This document shows positions 13,501 to 25,385 of a stretch of 64,000 nucleotides of DNA, in pieces. The translations under genes and the position numbers were made by a program. Source of the stretch: Heterotrichella gracilis (taxonomy: Eukaryota > Sar > Xanthophyceae > Tribonematales > Xanthonemataceae); the NCBI GenBank assembly GCA_032358255.1, contig JAULBX010017081.1, positions 1-64,000 on the forward strand, given 5' to 3'. Numbering within the stretch: position 1 is the stretch's first letter; the number at the start of each line of letters is the position of its first letter. Under the pieces are notes generated by a model, which saw only the letters and a program-made list of their open reading frames with translations, ran no database searches and was not told the origin of the DNA.

Positions 13501-14856
13501 AACCTTGCAAAGGTCTGATTAGTGTAAAGAGTCGAATTGCCTTGTCCAAGGGTGGAAGTGGTGGTAAGTGTGGGCTAACAGTTGTCATTACACTGGATTG
13601 GATACTTCCAAGCGGAGCACTGTATTGATCAAAATGGTAAGTGGGAGTAAAGCAAGTTAACAAGAAGGCAACTTTCTTTATGTGAACGCATGCAATCAAA
13701 TATTGACGTACACCCTCCCATCGGCATCAAATGTGGCAATCTAAGACTATGCTAAAACTATGCAGGCACAGGATGGAGAGGAATGCGATGCCAGCTCCAC
13801 CTCCAGAAGGCGCTCCACCAGTGGGACAGTGCATGGCCTGAAAGGCATCATGGCCAACACTGAGAGCGGCGGGGAGTTCCTGGCAGTCATCGCTGCCATC
13901 GAGGAGCTGGGGTGAGTCAAATTTGCCTTGCATTGAATTTTGGTGTACCTGTCAACGCTTTTCAGTTTTCTGTAAACCTAGAAATGACTGTTTTTGTACT
14001 GCAGTTTTGAGATTTTTCATCATATCGTTTTATAAAACTAGGTGTGATTCCACTCTTTTAGTATGTCAAATATCGTATGACGCCTGCTGTTGATGCAAGT
14101 TGGGGCAAGGCATGGTACCAATGACTGACGATTGCCACGGTGTCCCATAGGAAGCAATTCGAAGCCCTGGACCGCCCCATGGTGCCCCCACCTCTCGCTG
14201 AGGACACCCCGTCCGACAAATCCCCGCCCGACATGGACAGCTTACCGGACGTGGGTGTGGGGAGCGGCATGACAGACGCAGAGCTCCAGCATGCAAACCT
14301 TGACCAGCCAGTGTGGCGTGGCTCGATGGGGGTAGGCGCTTCTGGTTCGGCAACACCGAGCGATGGGGATGAGTCGGTGCCATCCACCGCACAGGAGGAG
14401 CGGCCGTTTTTGGCATCAAGCGCAGGGGAGGGACAGCCCATGGCAGTACCCACTGCACTTGTGGAACAGCCAGTGCCGTCATCAACCGCACAGACAGAAC
14501 AACCGTTGTCATCATCAACCCCACAGGTGGAACAGCCAGTATCGTCATCAACCGCACAGGTGGAACAGTCAGTATCACCATCAATTGCACAAGCAAAAGA
14601 GCCATTTTCAGCATCAAATGCACAGATGGAACAGCCATTAGCATCATCAATCCCACAGGTGGAACAGGCAGTGGCATCATCCACCGCACAGGCAAAACAG
14701 CCAGTGCCATCATCCACCGCACAGCTGGAACACCCACTGGCTCACAGTGCGGCACTGGCCGATGCCAGTCAACAGGCTGGGGAGCAGGCACATACACAGC
14801 CTCATGCGCAGCCTATGCAGCATGCGGAGGCGCGATATGATCAGCAAGCTGAATAA
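7509..14856 (+). CDS. Unrecognised 902-aa coiled-coil protein with C-terminal 12-residue repeats
   Basis: Thirteen exons join with consistent phases and no stop: 7509-7719, 8287-8582, 8950-9043, 9307-9491, 9957-10157, 10747-10942, 11124-11260, 11687-11761, 11953-12041, 12343-12503, 13044-13255, 13766-13911 and 14151-14856. The N-terminus is Ser/Gln/Gly rich. Residues about 70-330 are helical and start with GNALTGATGAFKKLTGKEKW. Residues about 330-480 are strongly coiled-coil, rich in Ala, Glu, Gln and Leu. The last 235 residues are acidic and disordered and carry about nine 12-residue units of the type VEQPVSSSTAQ. There is no signal peptide or membrane segment. I cannot name the family; a BAR-like or vesicle-tether role would be a guess from helical content only. 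Eight of its twelve introns contain degraded exon copies. Confidence 0.82.
8069..8252 (+). repeat. Two upstream degenerate copies of the 5' end of coiled-coil exon 2
   Basis: Bases 8069-8135 and 8187-8252 both repeat the start of the exon at 8287 (core: acg.actcacgggtgcca..), each preceded by a shared ctgtcaactg tract. The AG of the acceptor is preserved or nearly so. Neither copy has a donor in the correct place. Confidence 0.8.
9594..9845 (+). repeat. Two downstream copies of the 3' half of coiled-coil exon 4, with donors
   Basis: Bases 9594-9702 nearly duplicate the last 110 bases of the exon at 9307-9491, including the end GCAAAG followed by GT. Bases 9741-9845 are a more diverged copy that also ends in a usable CAG/GT donor. 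The first copy still encodes GDEVILQLVNVIS and MSSEAMLAK. Confidence 0.9.
10545..10651 (+). repeat. Upstream near-identical copy of coiled-coil exon 6
   Basis: The run ctgcag plus the first about 90 bases of the exon at 10747 is repeated here almost unchanged, including the functional-looking acceptor, then diverges where the real exon continues. No GT donor follows in frame, so it is probably skipped. Confidence 0.9.
11346..11412 (+). repeat. Downstream partial copy of coiled-coil exon 7
   Basis: The sequence repeats the last 65 bases of the exon at 11124-11260 (words for ALLEAELA and AMAKQ) and ends in CAG/GT like the real donor. Confidence 0.85.
12239..12275 (+). repeat. Upstream partial copy of coiled-coil exon 10 start
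   Basis: It carries the acceptor gcag and the first about 30 bases of the exon at 12343 (YAKKVAC), then breaks into ttagggtttagg. The telomere-like run lies directly between copy and exon. Confidence 0.85.
12583..12823 (+). repeat. Two downstream copies of coiled-coil exon 10 end
   Basis: Bases 12583-12656 and 12748-12823 repeat the end of the exon at 12343-12503, including the LLLRQLQFCTAELD words and the GACG/GTGGGT donor in the first. The second is more eroded. AT-rich sequence rather than telomeric repeat separates them. Confidence 0.85.
13384..13466 (+). repeat. Degenerate copy of coiled-coil exon 11 end
   Basis: It matches the last about 80 bases of the exon at 13044-13255 (the words for SLDIILAKGSPASKGN) with many changes and ends in a GTGAGG donor-like site. 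Confidence 0.7.
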
Positions 14857-16910
14857 TTGGCTGATCAGAAGCTGAGGTTTGGGGTTGGGGAGCAATGATG
14901 TGATCAGCAGGCTGATTGATTGGCTGATCAGCAAGCTGAGGTGCGGACTGGGGAGCAAGCTAGCTGTCTCAGCACACAGCCGTGTGTGCCATGTGTGTGG
15001 TTGAAAGGTGGTCCATGGGGTTGAGATTGGAGAGTCAAGACCTGATGGCGTGAGGGAACAGTGAGAGGCACAACTGCCCTGATGGCAACTCACTGGTTGC
15101 CAGGATTGCAGACTGAAATGCTATGTATGTGGCTTGAGCCGGTGCACTTCAAAGGGGTCCATTACAGGAGGGGCCTGCCTGTGGTGTATGCATGCTTTGG
15201 CTGCGGGTTTGCCGGTAAAAATCAAAATGCTTCGGTTTGTACAATAAACGTGTTGGTATCAAGGGCTGCGCATGGGTTGGCAGTGGTACATGCACATGCT
15301 ATTTGTAGTCCTTTTCCTGCCTTGCTAAGTTAAAGACGTATCAATTAGTGTTTGCTACTGTTGTGATGTATATATGTATTCTAGTGTAGGCAGCAGGTTT
15401 GGTCATTTGCCAACCTGCTGACCAATTGTTGAAGCTGAGACCCACAAGAACCCACTAGGGTGCTGCACCATGCTAGTGGAACAATGCATGCCATTGGTCT
15501 ACCACTACAGTGTTGTTCTCAAGCGGGTTTTCTTTGCAAGTAGAAAGGAAGAAAGAAAGGGGATGCCCAGAGGTGGAATCAGGGGCCACTGATGAAATGC
15601 AGTGCTGCTGCTGCCAGGAGCCTCTCCCATTTACACTACAGTTATTTTCAATCGGTTGGTTTCAACCATGCGCACTGTGGCACTTTACAACAAATGGGTG
15701 CTCATCAGTGCACACAATCAGCGCAGCTCTGATTCCGAATGGGACACGCCCGTCGGGTCATGTGATGTGCGTCCATGTCAATGGGGCACAGTGTGACTTG
15801 GTCCACGCCTACTGTGCAGATTGTGAAAGGAGCAGCATGGCTACCTGTGTGTTGGCATGGCATTGTCTTTGTTTCCACATTTCATGCTCTGACTGATCTT
15901 GGCTTCCGCTGGAAATTGGCTCCACGTGCTACTGCCAAACTGGTCCCTCAGCCTGAGTTGCAACATCTTTGCCATTCAAGGCTCCAAGAGGCCCATTCAT
16001 GTACACCAATATTTAAATAATTAAGCCTTGCAAATTGCTTGACCAGCCTTTCTGCCAGTGGCCCAGCGGCTAGTTGTGGTGCCCTGGAGCGAGTCAGTGG
16101 GTGGAGTATAATCCACCTTGAAGAATATGTACGTTCTATTTCTAAGAAGACTTTCAATGAAAGGCTGGTGACGCCTGGTGACCATTACAGCTGCCGCAGG
16201 CCAGCCTATTGACTGGGTAAGCAACATCTTGGAACTTTTAAATAGCCAGCGGCTGTGTGAGGTGTCAATGCCGAAAATGTAAGTCACTGTGGTGTGATGT
16301 GCTCGTCGAGCAAAACAGCGAGTGGTGAACTCGTGCACGCAGGCTGCCTGCCTCTGCGGCCACAGATCAAAAGCCAAGGGAAAAAATGGCCCTCACCCGT
16401 GTATAGCCAGCCAGGCAGGCCCAAGTGACAAGCTTGGTGCCCTCTGAGGCTCACTACACAGGCTCACTACACATGGAGCAAACTTGTTGCGGTCAGGGAT
16501 CGTGATAAAGTAATAGTGGTTGCGAACATTTAGTAAACAATGTTACGTACTCAATAAATTATTATAAACATAAAAAAATGGTCAACATTTGCAATGTTCA
16601 GGATGGCACAGCAAGGCATCTGTTCCCGTGGTCAGCCCTGCACCAAGACAAGGGATCCTCCCAGAGGCAAAAGAACAACATATTTGGAAGAATCACAAAG
16701 ACAAATCCAACATGAACCTTTGAGGAGAATTTGAAACAATGGCAGAATCCAAACTCGGTAGACATACTAAATCTACTATTTAAACGTCCGCTGTGTTCTG
16801 GCTTATGAGTGTGTCCTATATAGCGGAGCGCATGACATGTGTTACTACTGGTGTTGGCAGCTGTGCTTTATCAGTCTAATCATAAATTGCAGGGCGCCCT
16901 TCGCAGGCAT
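14857..16910. other. Convergent intergenic region, presumably two 3' UTRs
   Basis: Two genes converge on this 2-kb stretch. The first 90 bases contain two imperfect copies of a tgatcagcaagctgag segment that extends the coding repeats past the stop. The longest open frame (15510-15896, plus, Cys-rich) shows no family resemblance and is probably chance. No telomere-like runs were seen. Confidence 0.5.
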
Positions 16911-19900
16911 TTATACCTTGACCCACAGTCTGAACAGGTAATCGTTGGCCGGCTCCGAGCTGTATCCCAACCAATAGCCATTCCCAGGAATGACATTAGA
17001 GCAGTAGGAGAAGGCACCGCTGTAGGTTGATGTCCTCACCAACTTCCATGCATACATCTGGCCAGCTTGGATGGGGGCGGAGGTGCCGGCCATGGTGTAG
17101 GACACCCTGCAAGCATATGGGCGGAGCTGTTAGTGGGCAACATGCATACGCAACTTCAAGGATAATTGTTTAGCCTTCATTATGCCTGTTTGTATTACAA
17201 CTGCCTAGCCGTGGAATGGCAAGGGCAATTTGACCTCCAATGGTTCCCTGCAGGAAATGTGGGTCATTCCTTGAATGCCACATTTACAACATCCAAGACC
17301 ATGCATCTGTGAATGGCATCAGCCACATGCTCAGTATTGCATGCAACTGCGCGGCATGCACCCATGCCCCACGCACCATGCTGCTGATGCTGAGCTCTGG
17401 TTGGGGACATTCACCACCCCCGAGGTGGCCACCAGGGCTCCATCGGGGCTGTCAAGATGCAGCTCCAGCTGGTAGGAGGTGACGTAGTACAGGTTAGGCT
17501 TGATCCACACATCAATCTTGTCCACATACAGGTTGGCCAGGGTGCTGAGCGGGGTGAAGGTCTGGCCAATGGCGCTGTTGATGGCAATGTTGCTAGTCGG
17601 GGAGCCGCAGCTGACGGCCACATCCAACCCTGCACAGGTACGCACACACACAGTCTGTATAAGGGTCTAGGATTTAGGGTGGCGGTGGTGCAGGACACGA
17701 CCCCATCCAACCCTGCACAGGCGCAAGCACACAGTCACTCCCTTGTCATTGGCTGCCAGAGAATGCATATGCCGCTGCTTGATCATTCGGCTGGTTGCAC
17801 TAATGGGCTGCCTGTGCACATGATTTAGGGTTTGGGGCTAGGATTTAGGGTTGCACTGTTGGCTGCATATGCTGCACATGCTGTAGGCGGAAGGGGACAA
17901 TGGTAAGGAAACCACTACAGGGATCATGGTACGCATGACACCTCATCAAGTGGGTGTAGATGTACAATACAAGCCTTGTCTGAAAAATTGCGGTATGTGC
18001 TCACAACACCTGACCAAAAATGATCCTACATCGTTCTGTGGATGTACCTGCGCAGTACTACTGTGACAGATCCACCCCTAAAAACGATTTTTATTACATC
18101 AATGATGTATTTTTACTGTATTTCTCCATTTGCATAAAATCTGTCCAGTCTTCAAACCCAATGACCACAGCGATTTTGGCTCAAAAGTGTGCACCAAGTA
18201 TTTGGCAAATCCCAATATAATAATCCCCAGGGCGAACACTCAAAAATCCAAAAAAAGCTGTTATGGAAGACCCGCATGAACATTTTTAGTTTAGTTACAA
18301 TGGGACGCAAGCCATATCTAAGACATCCACAGGGAAATGGGGACAGGCTGACTCACCTAGAACCACTTTGGTCCACAGCCTGAACAGGTAATCCCTGTCC
18401 GGCTCCGAGCTGGTCCCCAGCCAGTAGCCATTCCCGGGGATGACATTGGAGCAGTAGGAAAAGCCACCGCTGTAGGTGGATGTCTTCACCAGCTTCCAGG
18501 CATACATCTTGCCAGCTTGGACGGGGGCGTAGGTGTCGGGGATGGTGAAAGTCACCCTGCAAGCACATGGATGGCGTTGTTAGGGTTCAAGCGGCATATT
18601 CTCATCTTAAAAGACAACTTCCTAGCCTTCATAATGCCTGCTCCTGTAACAACTGCCTAGGTATGGAATGGCAATAGCAGTATGTACCTCCAATGCCCTT
18701 GCCATTAGTTCCCAGCACTAATGATGGGTAACTTTCTTGGACGCTTACAACATCCAGCACCATCTGTGGATAGGACCACCCATATATTGACATTGTACAT
18801 GACTGCACCCATGCCCCACCACCCACCATGCCGCTGAGGATGGGCTCTCATTGGGGAGTACATTCATCACCCCCGAGGTGGCCACCAGCGCCCCTCCAGG
18901 GCTGTCAAGATGCAGCTCCAGCTTGTAGGAAGTATTGTAGTAGAGGTCAGGCTTAATCCACACATCGATCTTGTCCACAAACAGATTGGCCAGGGTGCTG
19001 AGCGGGGTGAAGGTTTGGCCAATGGCATCGTTGATGGCAACGGTAGATGGGCCGGCACAGGAGACGGCCACATCCAGCCCTGCACAGGCACACACACATA
19101 CATTGTCACTCATTTTATGAGGTGCCACGGAATATGGGGTGCTAGTCTGGTGGTTACGTGCGAAATAAAACACGTCAAAAGGATGAAGAACAGAAACAAC
19201 CATGACGCCGATGTGCATATGCCATGTATACACATGTATGTTATAGGCGCAGACAAAGCAAAATGTGAGCAGATGTAACAATACCCTGATAGGTTGACAT
19301 CAATATGAGGGCATCTACCGAGACGGATCACACAATACCTTTGGTGCCATGTGCATAGGACACATGGCTAATTTTAAGCAACGGCATTCATGAGCAAAAG
19401 AATCACAATCAGTGTACGCATGTATACAATCCTAGCCTTGAATGGTTAGCTTCCAATTACGCAATATTGCAAGGAGGAGTACCTAAAATGGCTTGTTATA
19501 GAAGGGTTTGCTCACCTGCTGGGAGAGGCGCTGGGGGTGACGGAGGGGAGAAAGGAGGTGATGGTGGGGTAGGAGGAGGGGGGTTTGGAGGGGGTGGCGG
19601 TGGGAATGGGCTTGGTGGGGGTAGCACCGCCTTGGTCCACAGCCTGAACAGGTAATCATTGGCCGGCTCCGAGCTGTATCCCAACCAGTAACCATTCCCG
19701 GGGATGACATTGGAGCAATAGGAGAAGGCTCCGCTGGAGGCGGATGTCCTAACCAGCTTCCATGCATACATCTGGCCAGTGTGGATGGGGGCGGAGGTGC
19801 CGGCCAAGGTGAAAGACACCCTGCAAGCACATGGATGGAGCTGTCAGGGGTTCAACACGAGGAAGTCCTAGGACCATTTTTAAATATCCTATTATATAGG

Positions 19901-22900
19901 ATCCACAGCGACTGCATTTGCAACTACTGTACTTCAACAGGTATGGGGTGATGAAGGCAGCCTATTCCTCAACCTCCCTTGACATTTTGAAAACACGGTT
20001 CCTATTTTGGATGCCACACATACTACATCCAACACTGGTGGACATGCAATCACATACTTGGCAGTGTACAAGACTGCAGCGCATCACCCTTGTCCGACCA
20101 CCCACCATGCTGCTGAGGATGGGCTCTCGTTGGGGTTCACATTCACCACCCCCGAGGTAGCCACCAGGGCCCCCCCAGGGCTGTCAAGATGCAACTCCAG
20201 CTGGTAGGAGGTGACGGAGTAGAGGCCAGGCTTGATCCACACATCGATCTTGTCCACATACAAGCTGGTTAGGGTGCTGAGTGGGGTGAAGGTCTGGGCA
20301 ATGGCATCGTTGATGGCAATGTTGCTAGTTGGGTAGGCACAGGAGACGGCCACATCCAGTCCTGCACAGTCGTATGCACGCAAGGTTACTCCTTGGTGCC
20401 TCCTTCCATCATCCCGCTGATTAAAGCAATGATGTCACATTGACAGGCATGCACGCATTACGGCAATTGGGCAGGATTGGCGCCTAACATGCTAGGTACA
20501 TGCCTGCATGCCATACAACCAATCCAAGGCGCCGTCTTGCATACCACCCTGGCATGGCTATTGTGGGTCTCGGACTAGTAAAAGCAATCCCGAACAACCA
20601 GGACATGAAAATCCCTGACAAGGCTGTGTGACATAATAGCGAGAACAGGGCTGCAGCTCACGCACTCTATAGTGTTGGTAGTGCAAGTGTCCTAGAATGT
20701 TTCACCCCGAATGTCATTTAAGATCCTCTAGATCCCCGAGTCGTGAGCGTGGCGAGCGTGGCAAGTGAGATGGCAGGGTACAAATTTCAAGTATCAATCA
20801 TGGTACGGTGATATTTACGAGACAAGGAGAGTTGATCTGGCTCACCTGCTGGTAGAGGCGCTGGTGGTGGGGGAGGTGGTGATGGTGGCGATGGCGGAGG
20901 GTTTGGAGGGGGTGATGGCATTGGTGGTGGGGCTGGGGGTGATATCACCACTTTGGTCCATAGCTTGAACAGGTAATCCTTGTCCGGCTCTGAGCTGTAT
21001 CCCAACCAGTAGCCATTCCCAGAGATGACGTCGGGGCAATACGAGAAGCCACCGCTGTAGGAGGATATCCTCACCAGCTTCCAGGCATACACCTTGCCAG
21101 CTTGGATGGGGGCGGAGGTGCCGTCCATGGTGAAAGACACCCTGCAAGCATATGAATGGTATTGTTGGGATTTTTTGAAACTTATACGCTGCATACTGGG
21201 ATCAACTGAATAGTCACCCTACTTGCCCGATGTCTTGCTGGAGCTGTTTCGCAGCTGCTTATGTAATGACAAGGGCCTTCTTTGCTCTACTTGATAAACA
21301 TGAACATTGCAATGTCTGCATTGCATCCCAATCAGGTGTGTGACCCATTGATGCACCAATGACTCATGCACCATCTACACCATCCTACATCAACTGTATG
21401 GATCACACATGTGTTGGCACTGTACATGACTGCACCCATGCCACACATACTCCATCCAATACTGGTGGTCATGCAACCACATACTTGGCAGTGTACAAGA
21501 CTGCAGCGCATGCACCCCTAACCCCCACGCACCATGCCGCTGAAGAGGAGCTCTCGTTGGGGTTCACATCCACCCTTCCCGAGGTGGCCACCGGGTCTAC
21601 TCCAGGGCTGTCAAGATACAACTTTAGTGTGTAGGAGGTGACGTAGTACAGGTTAGGCTTGATCCACACATCGATCTTGTCCACAAACAAGTTGGATAGG
21701 GTGCTGAGCGGGGTGAAGGTCTGTCCAATGGCATTGTTGATGGCAAGGGGTCCTGTTGGGCTGTCGCAGGAGACGGTCACATCCAGCCCTGCACAGCCGC
21801 AATTACACACAATTAGTCCCTTGGTTCTTGGTGCATGCAATATACAAGAGTGCAAACAAATGCGCTGCTAATGTGGGCACCCCTCACAGCTCCACATTTC
21901 ATTTACAAAATGACAGGGTATTCCAACAACATTTATGTGGGTTAAAGCAAACCACACTACCTAGAAACTCAGCAAGTGCTGCACCAGTTTCTTGCTTATA
22001 AGAATATCACTGAATGGAAGGATGTAGAGCACTTGTTTGTATATACACATTTCTAGGCAACAAAGTGGACCATGGTGCTTTATTACATCTTCTGCTAAGT
22101 CTTGAAACAACATGATACTCCTCAGAAAAGCGCTGTTTTTAGTAACGGGAATACAGCCAATCCTCGTCTTTGAATGACCGAAAAGCGCTTGTTTCTGAGG
22201 TGTGTTCCTATTCTCAACAAGTATGCAAATTAGTCCTCCAAGATTGCAATATGGGCGTTCCCCATTATGTGGACAATTACGGCATGAGAAAGGGAGGAAG
22301 GTCGGAAGAGACAGGGATGGGGTGGAAGGTGGTGATGTTGCCGGGCGCAGAGGGTGATGGCAGAGGGGGTTTGGGAGAGGGTGGCGGCAGAGAGTGTGCG
22401 GCTGGTGCGGGTGGTGGAACAAGCCCAGCCGGGTACCAACCCCAACTACCCCAACACTGGTGCCAATCATGGACAGGGAGGGTTGAGTAGGAGGAGCTGG
22501 ATCACCTGCTGGAAGAGGCGCTGGGGGAGAAAGGAGGTGGTGGCGGGGTGGGCGGGGGGGGGGGTTTGGAGAGGTTCAGGGTTTAGGGTTGTAGGGTTTA
22601 GGGTTTAGGGTGGGAGCTGGGTCACCTGCTGGAAGAGGCGCTGGGGGAGATGGAGGGGAGGGAGGAGGAGGTGGTGGGCTGGGTACCACCACTTTGGTCC
22701 ACAGCCTGAACAGGTAATCCTTGGCCGGCTCCGAGCTGTATCCCAACCAGTAGCCATTCCCAGGGATGACATTGGAGCAATAGGAGAAGGCACCGCTGGA
22801 GGCAGATGCCCTCACCAGCTTCCAGGCATACACCTGGCCAGCTTGGATGGGGGCCAAGGTGCCGTCCATGGTGAAAGACACCCTGCAAGCATATGGATGG

Positions 22901-25385
22901 CAGTGTCGAGGATTGAAGCTTATACGCCGCATCCTGGGATCAATTCTATACTCACCCTATTTCGCCTGAGGTCTCCAGCTTCCACAGTGCTTTATTTGTG
23001 TTACAGCTGCCTATGAAATGTCAAGGATCTTTTCCATAATTGCTGAACATGAACAATTAAGTTGTGATGCCTTATATGCACCAATGACTCATGCACCACC
23101 TACAACATCCAACTCAATGGATCACCTACATAGGTGGCACTGTATGACTGCACCCATGCCCTATCACGCACCATGCTGGTGAGGAGGGGCTCTCGTTGGG
23201 GTTCACATTCACCACCCCCGAGGTGGCCACCAGGGCCCCATCGGGGCTGTCAAGATGCAGCTCCAGCGTGTAGGAGGTGACGGAGTAGAGGCCAGGCTTG
23301 ATCCACACATCGATCCTGTCCACATACAAGCTGGATAGTGTGCTGAGCGGGGTGAAGGTCTGGGCAATGGCACTGTTGATGGCAATGTTGCCGGTTGGGC
23401 TGTCGCAGGAGACGGCCACATCCAGACCTGCACAGGGCAAACAATTTGACCTAGGTAACCACCTATTTACCTTTGATGGACCGGTTGCATATACCGTATT
23501 TACATAAGGAAATGTCTATTAAATATAGGTGACCTTTTCCAGCAATTTGCGCAGCAGCAGCGCTAGCTAGCATGTGATTTAAGGGCGTGCATATGGCTGT
23601 GACACAAGGACATGACCGGGCGCAGCGGTCACTGAACTGATGCATAGTGTGCACGCTTGTATATGGCGGTGGTTTATGGTCTACCCTCCTTGCGGCATGC
23701 CTTGCATGGTCACAGGTTCATTGTTTGACCGTCATCACTTAGGCTAGAGTCAGGATCTCCATGTCACGGGTTTGGTCATGCAAGCTTAAGGGTTTAGGGT
23801 TTAGCACGAGCACATCCCATGGGCCATGGAGAGGGCGGTTGGGTGTGGTGGGAACAGGTGTGGCGATGACAATAAAAAAGTGAAAAGGGGAGGGAGGGCT
23901 GTCTCACCTGGTGATCGGGGAGCAGGTGGTGGGAAAGGGGGTGGTGGCCGTGGGGAGGGCGGAGGAGGGGAAGGAGAAGGAGTTGGGGTGGGTGGTGGTG
24001 GTGGAGAAGGGGATGGTGGAGGAGGCGATGGTGAAGGGGGCGGCGATGATGAAGGGGATGGTGGTGGGGGCGATGGGGAGGGCGGCGGTGGTGGCGAAGG
24101 GGATGGTGGAGGTGGGGGCAATGGTGGTGAAGGGGATGGTGGAGGTGGGGGTGATGGGGAGGGAGGCGGCGATTGTGACTCACTGGGTGGGCCACCACCT
24201 CCTTCAAAAGGGTATGGTGGAGGTGGAGGTGGTTGTGATGGGGGTTTGGGTGAAGGCGGCTTGGGAGATGGCGGCTTGGGCGATGGCGGTTTTGGGGATG
24301 GCGGCTTTGGGGATGGAGGTTTTGGGGATGGAGGTTTTGGGGATGGAGATTTTGGTGAAGGTGGCTTTGGTGATGGCGGCTTTGGTGATGGCGGCTTGGG
24401 CGATGGCGGCTTGGGCGATGGCGGTTTGGGCGATGGCGGCTTTGGCGATGGCGGTTTGGGCGATGGCGGTTTTGGCGATGGCGGTTTTGGCGATGGCGGC
24501 TTTGGTGATGGTGGCTTGCGCTTGGGTGGTGGCTTGGGCGGTGGGCTGGAGAAAGAGGTTTAGGGTTTAGGGTTTGGGAGGCAACAGCCATGGTCAAGCA
24601 ATTGTGTCTTCTGGGTGGTGGCCTGGGAAAATGGAATGTGACGCACATGAGGGTACAAGAGTCTCAGCTGACCTGCAGGTAGTTACCCCCTTACTTGCAG
24701 GTATTTACCCTCCCGTTGTTTCTACTTTGTTCAAAACTGCATTGATGTGCGTTAGGGTTTACCCGCTTAGTGTCTAGGGTTTGCAGGTAGCTGCCACTGT
24801 GCACATGACGTTTGCACCCGAGCATACTCTCCCCTACTTCCCTCCTCCCCTTATCCCCCCGCATCATCCTCTTCACCGACTTTGAATTCACCCTCCTACC
24901 CAGTGTCCAACCTACTCTACTCAGCCCTGTGGCCTGTCCAAGTACGGTATTCAGGAGGGTGTCGATAACGTGAGCCAACAGCGTTGCGGTGCACGAACCG
25001 GCCGCCAGGTGAATCAAAGACACGCATGCGGTGGGCCACCCCTGGCACCTCCTACGAGGCTCTGCCATCGCGGCCAAAACGGGTGCCGTGTGTGCCGTGT
25101 GTACAAATGGTAAACAGAAAAGGGTCTTGTGGTATAACCCACCTGCTGTCGCCTGCTGTTTTCTTCTCAATTTGACAGCTGGTGATGTGGTGTGCACATG
25201 CACTGACAAGTGTGACAGGCTAGCTTGGATCCTTCTTCTTTTGTCGCGTCAGCTGCAGGGAGGATCAAGCACGAGCTCTGCTCTCAAGCTTACCTGCGTA
25301 GCGCCAACGTGGGAGAGACGCAGGCGGCCAGAAGGATAAGGCTGACCAGCCCGGCAAGTGCGGTGCGGCGCATCGCTGGATCCAT
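16911..25385 (-). CDS. Secreted hydroxyproline-rich glycoprotein with five two-exon beta-type modules (1085 aa)
   Basis: Exons from the right are 25294-25385, 23908-24545, 23172-23427, 22626-22882, 21533-21788, 20846-21141, 20106-20361, 19516-19820, 18827-19079, 18357-18556, 17377-17629 and 16911-17106; all phases fit. Exon 1 encodes a signal peptide (MDPAMRR, then a Leu/Ala-rich core ending SPTLA). Exon 2 is one Pro-rich rod: PPSPK units, then SPPPP. Five modules follow, each an A exon of about 85 aa ([35 protein letters not shown]) plus a B exon of about 66 aa ([30 protein letters not shown]). Modules 1-3 end in Pro-rich linkers; module 4 has none; module 5 carries the stop. Every module starts and ends in phase 1, so units can be duplicated without frame loss. 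It resembles algal wall proteins in its rod but lacks the pherophorin Cys pattern. Confidence 0.88.
17698..17742 (-). repeat. Partial copy of a module-5 A-exon acceptor
   Basis: The word catccaaccctgcacagg at the acceptor of the exon at 17377-17629 recurs here, with a ctaggatttagggt run between the two. Confidence 0.6.
22492..22620 (-). repeat. Copy of the module-1 Pro linker and donor plus a TTTAGGG run
   Basis: The word cacctgctggaagaggcgctgggggaga occurs at about 22504 and again at the true exon end (22625). The spacer contains four TTTAGGG-type units. The copied donor is intact, so a longer alternative module-1 linker would be possible. Confidence 0.8.
23908..24545 (-). repeat. Minisatellite coding the PPSPK rod of the wall protein
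   Basis: Plus-strand units of 15 bases (ggcgatggcggtttg and variants) are tandemly repeated from about 24250 to 24520 and encode PPSPK on the minus strand. Downstream, 23910-24170 encodes SPPPP-type repeats. GP1-type PPSPX repeats are known in Chlamydomonas cell walls. The opposite strand is also open as a Gly/Asp-rich frame, a mirror artefact of the repeat. Confidence 0.85.
24546..25293 (-). other. Intron 1 of the wall protein gene
   Basis: It separates the signal-peptide exon (phase 2 end) from the rod exon, and both boundaries are good GT/AG sites. A TTTAGGG run sits just upstream of the acceptor (24560-24575). Open frames inside it do not resemble anything. Confidence 0.6.

Noticed and set aside
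14058-14797. Cys/Asp-rich and Val-rich minus-strand frames (219 and 243 codons)
   Set aside because: They are antisense to the 36-base coding repeat of the coiled-coil gene.
23826-24563. Gly/Asp-rich 245-codon plus-strand frame
   Set aside because: It is the mirror image of the PPSPK-coding minisatellite; the minus strand has the signal peptide, matching phases and downstream modules.
24691-25209. 172-codon minus-strand frame in intron 1 of the wall-protein gene
   Set aside because: The signal-peptide exon splices over it in the right phase; its sequence has no recognisable features.
16911-25385. Interpretation as a pherophorin
   Set aside because: The rod and secretion fit, but the modules lack the conserved Cys pattern of the pherophorin domain.
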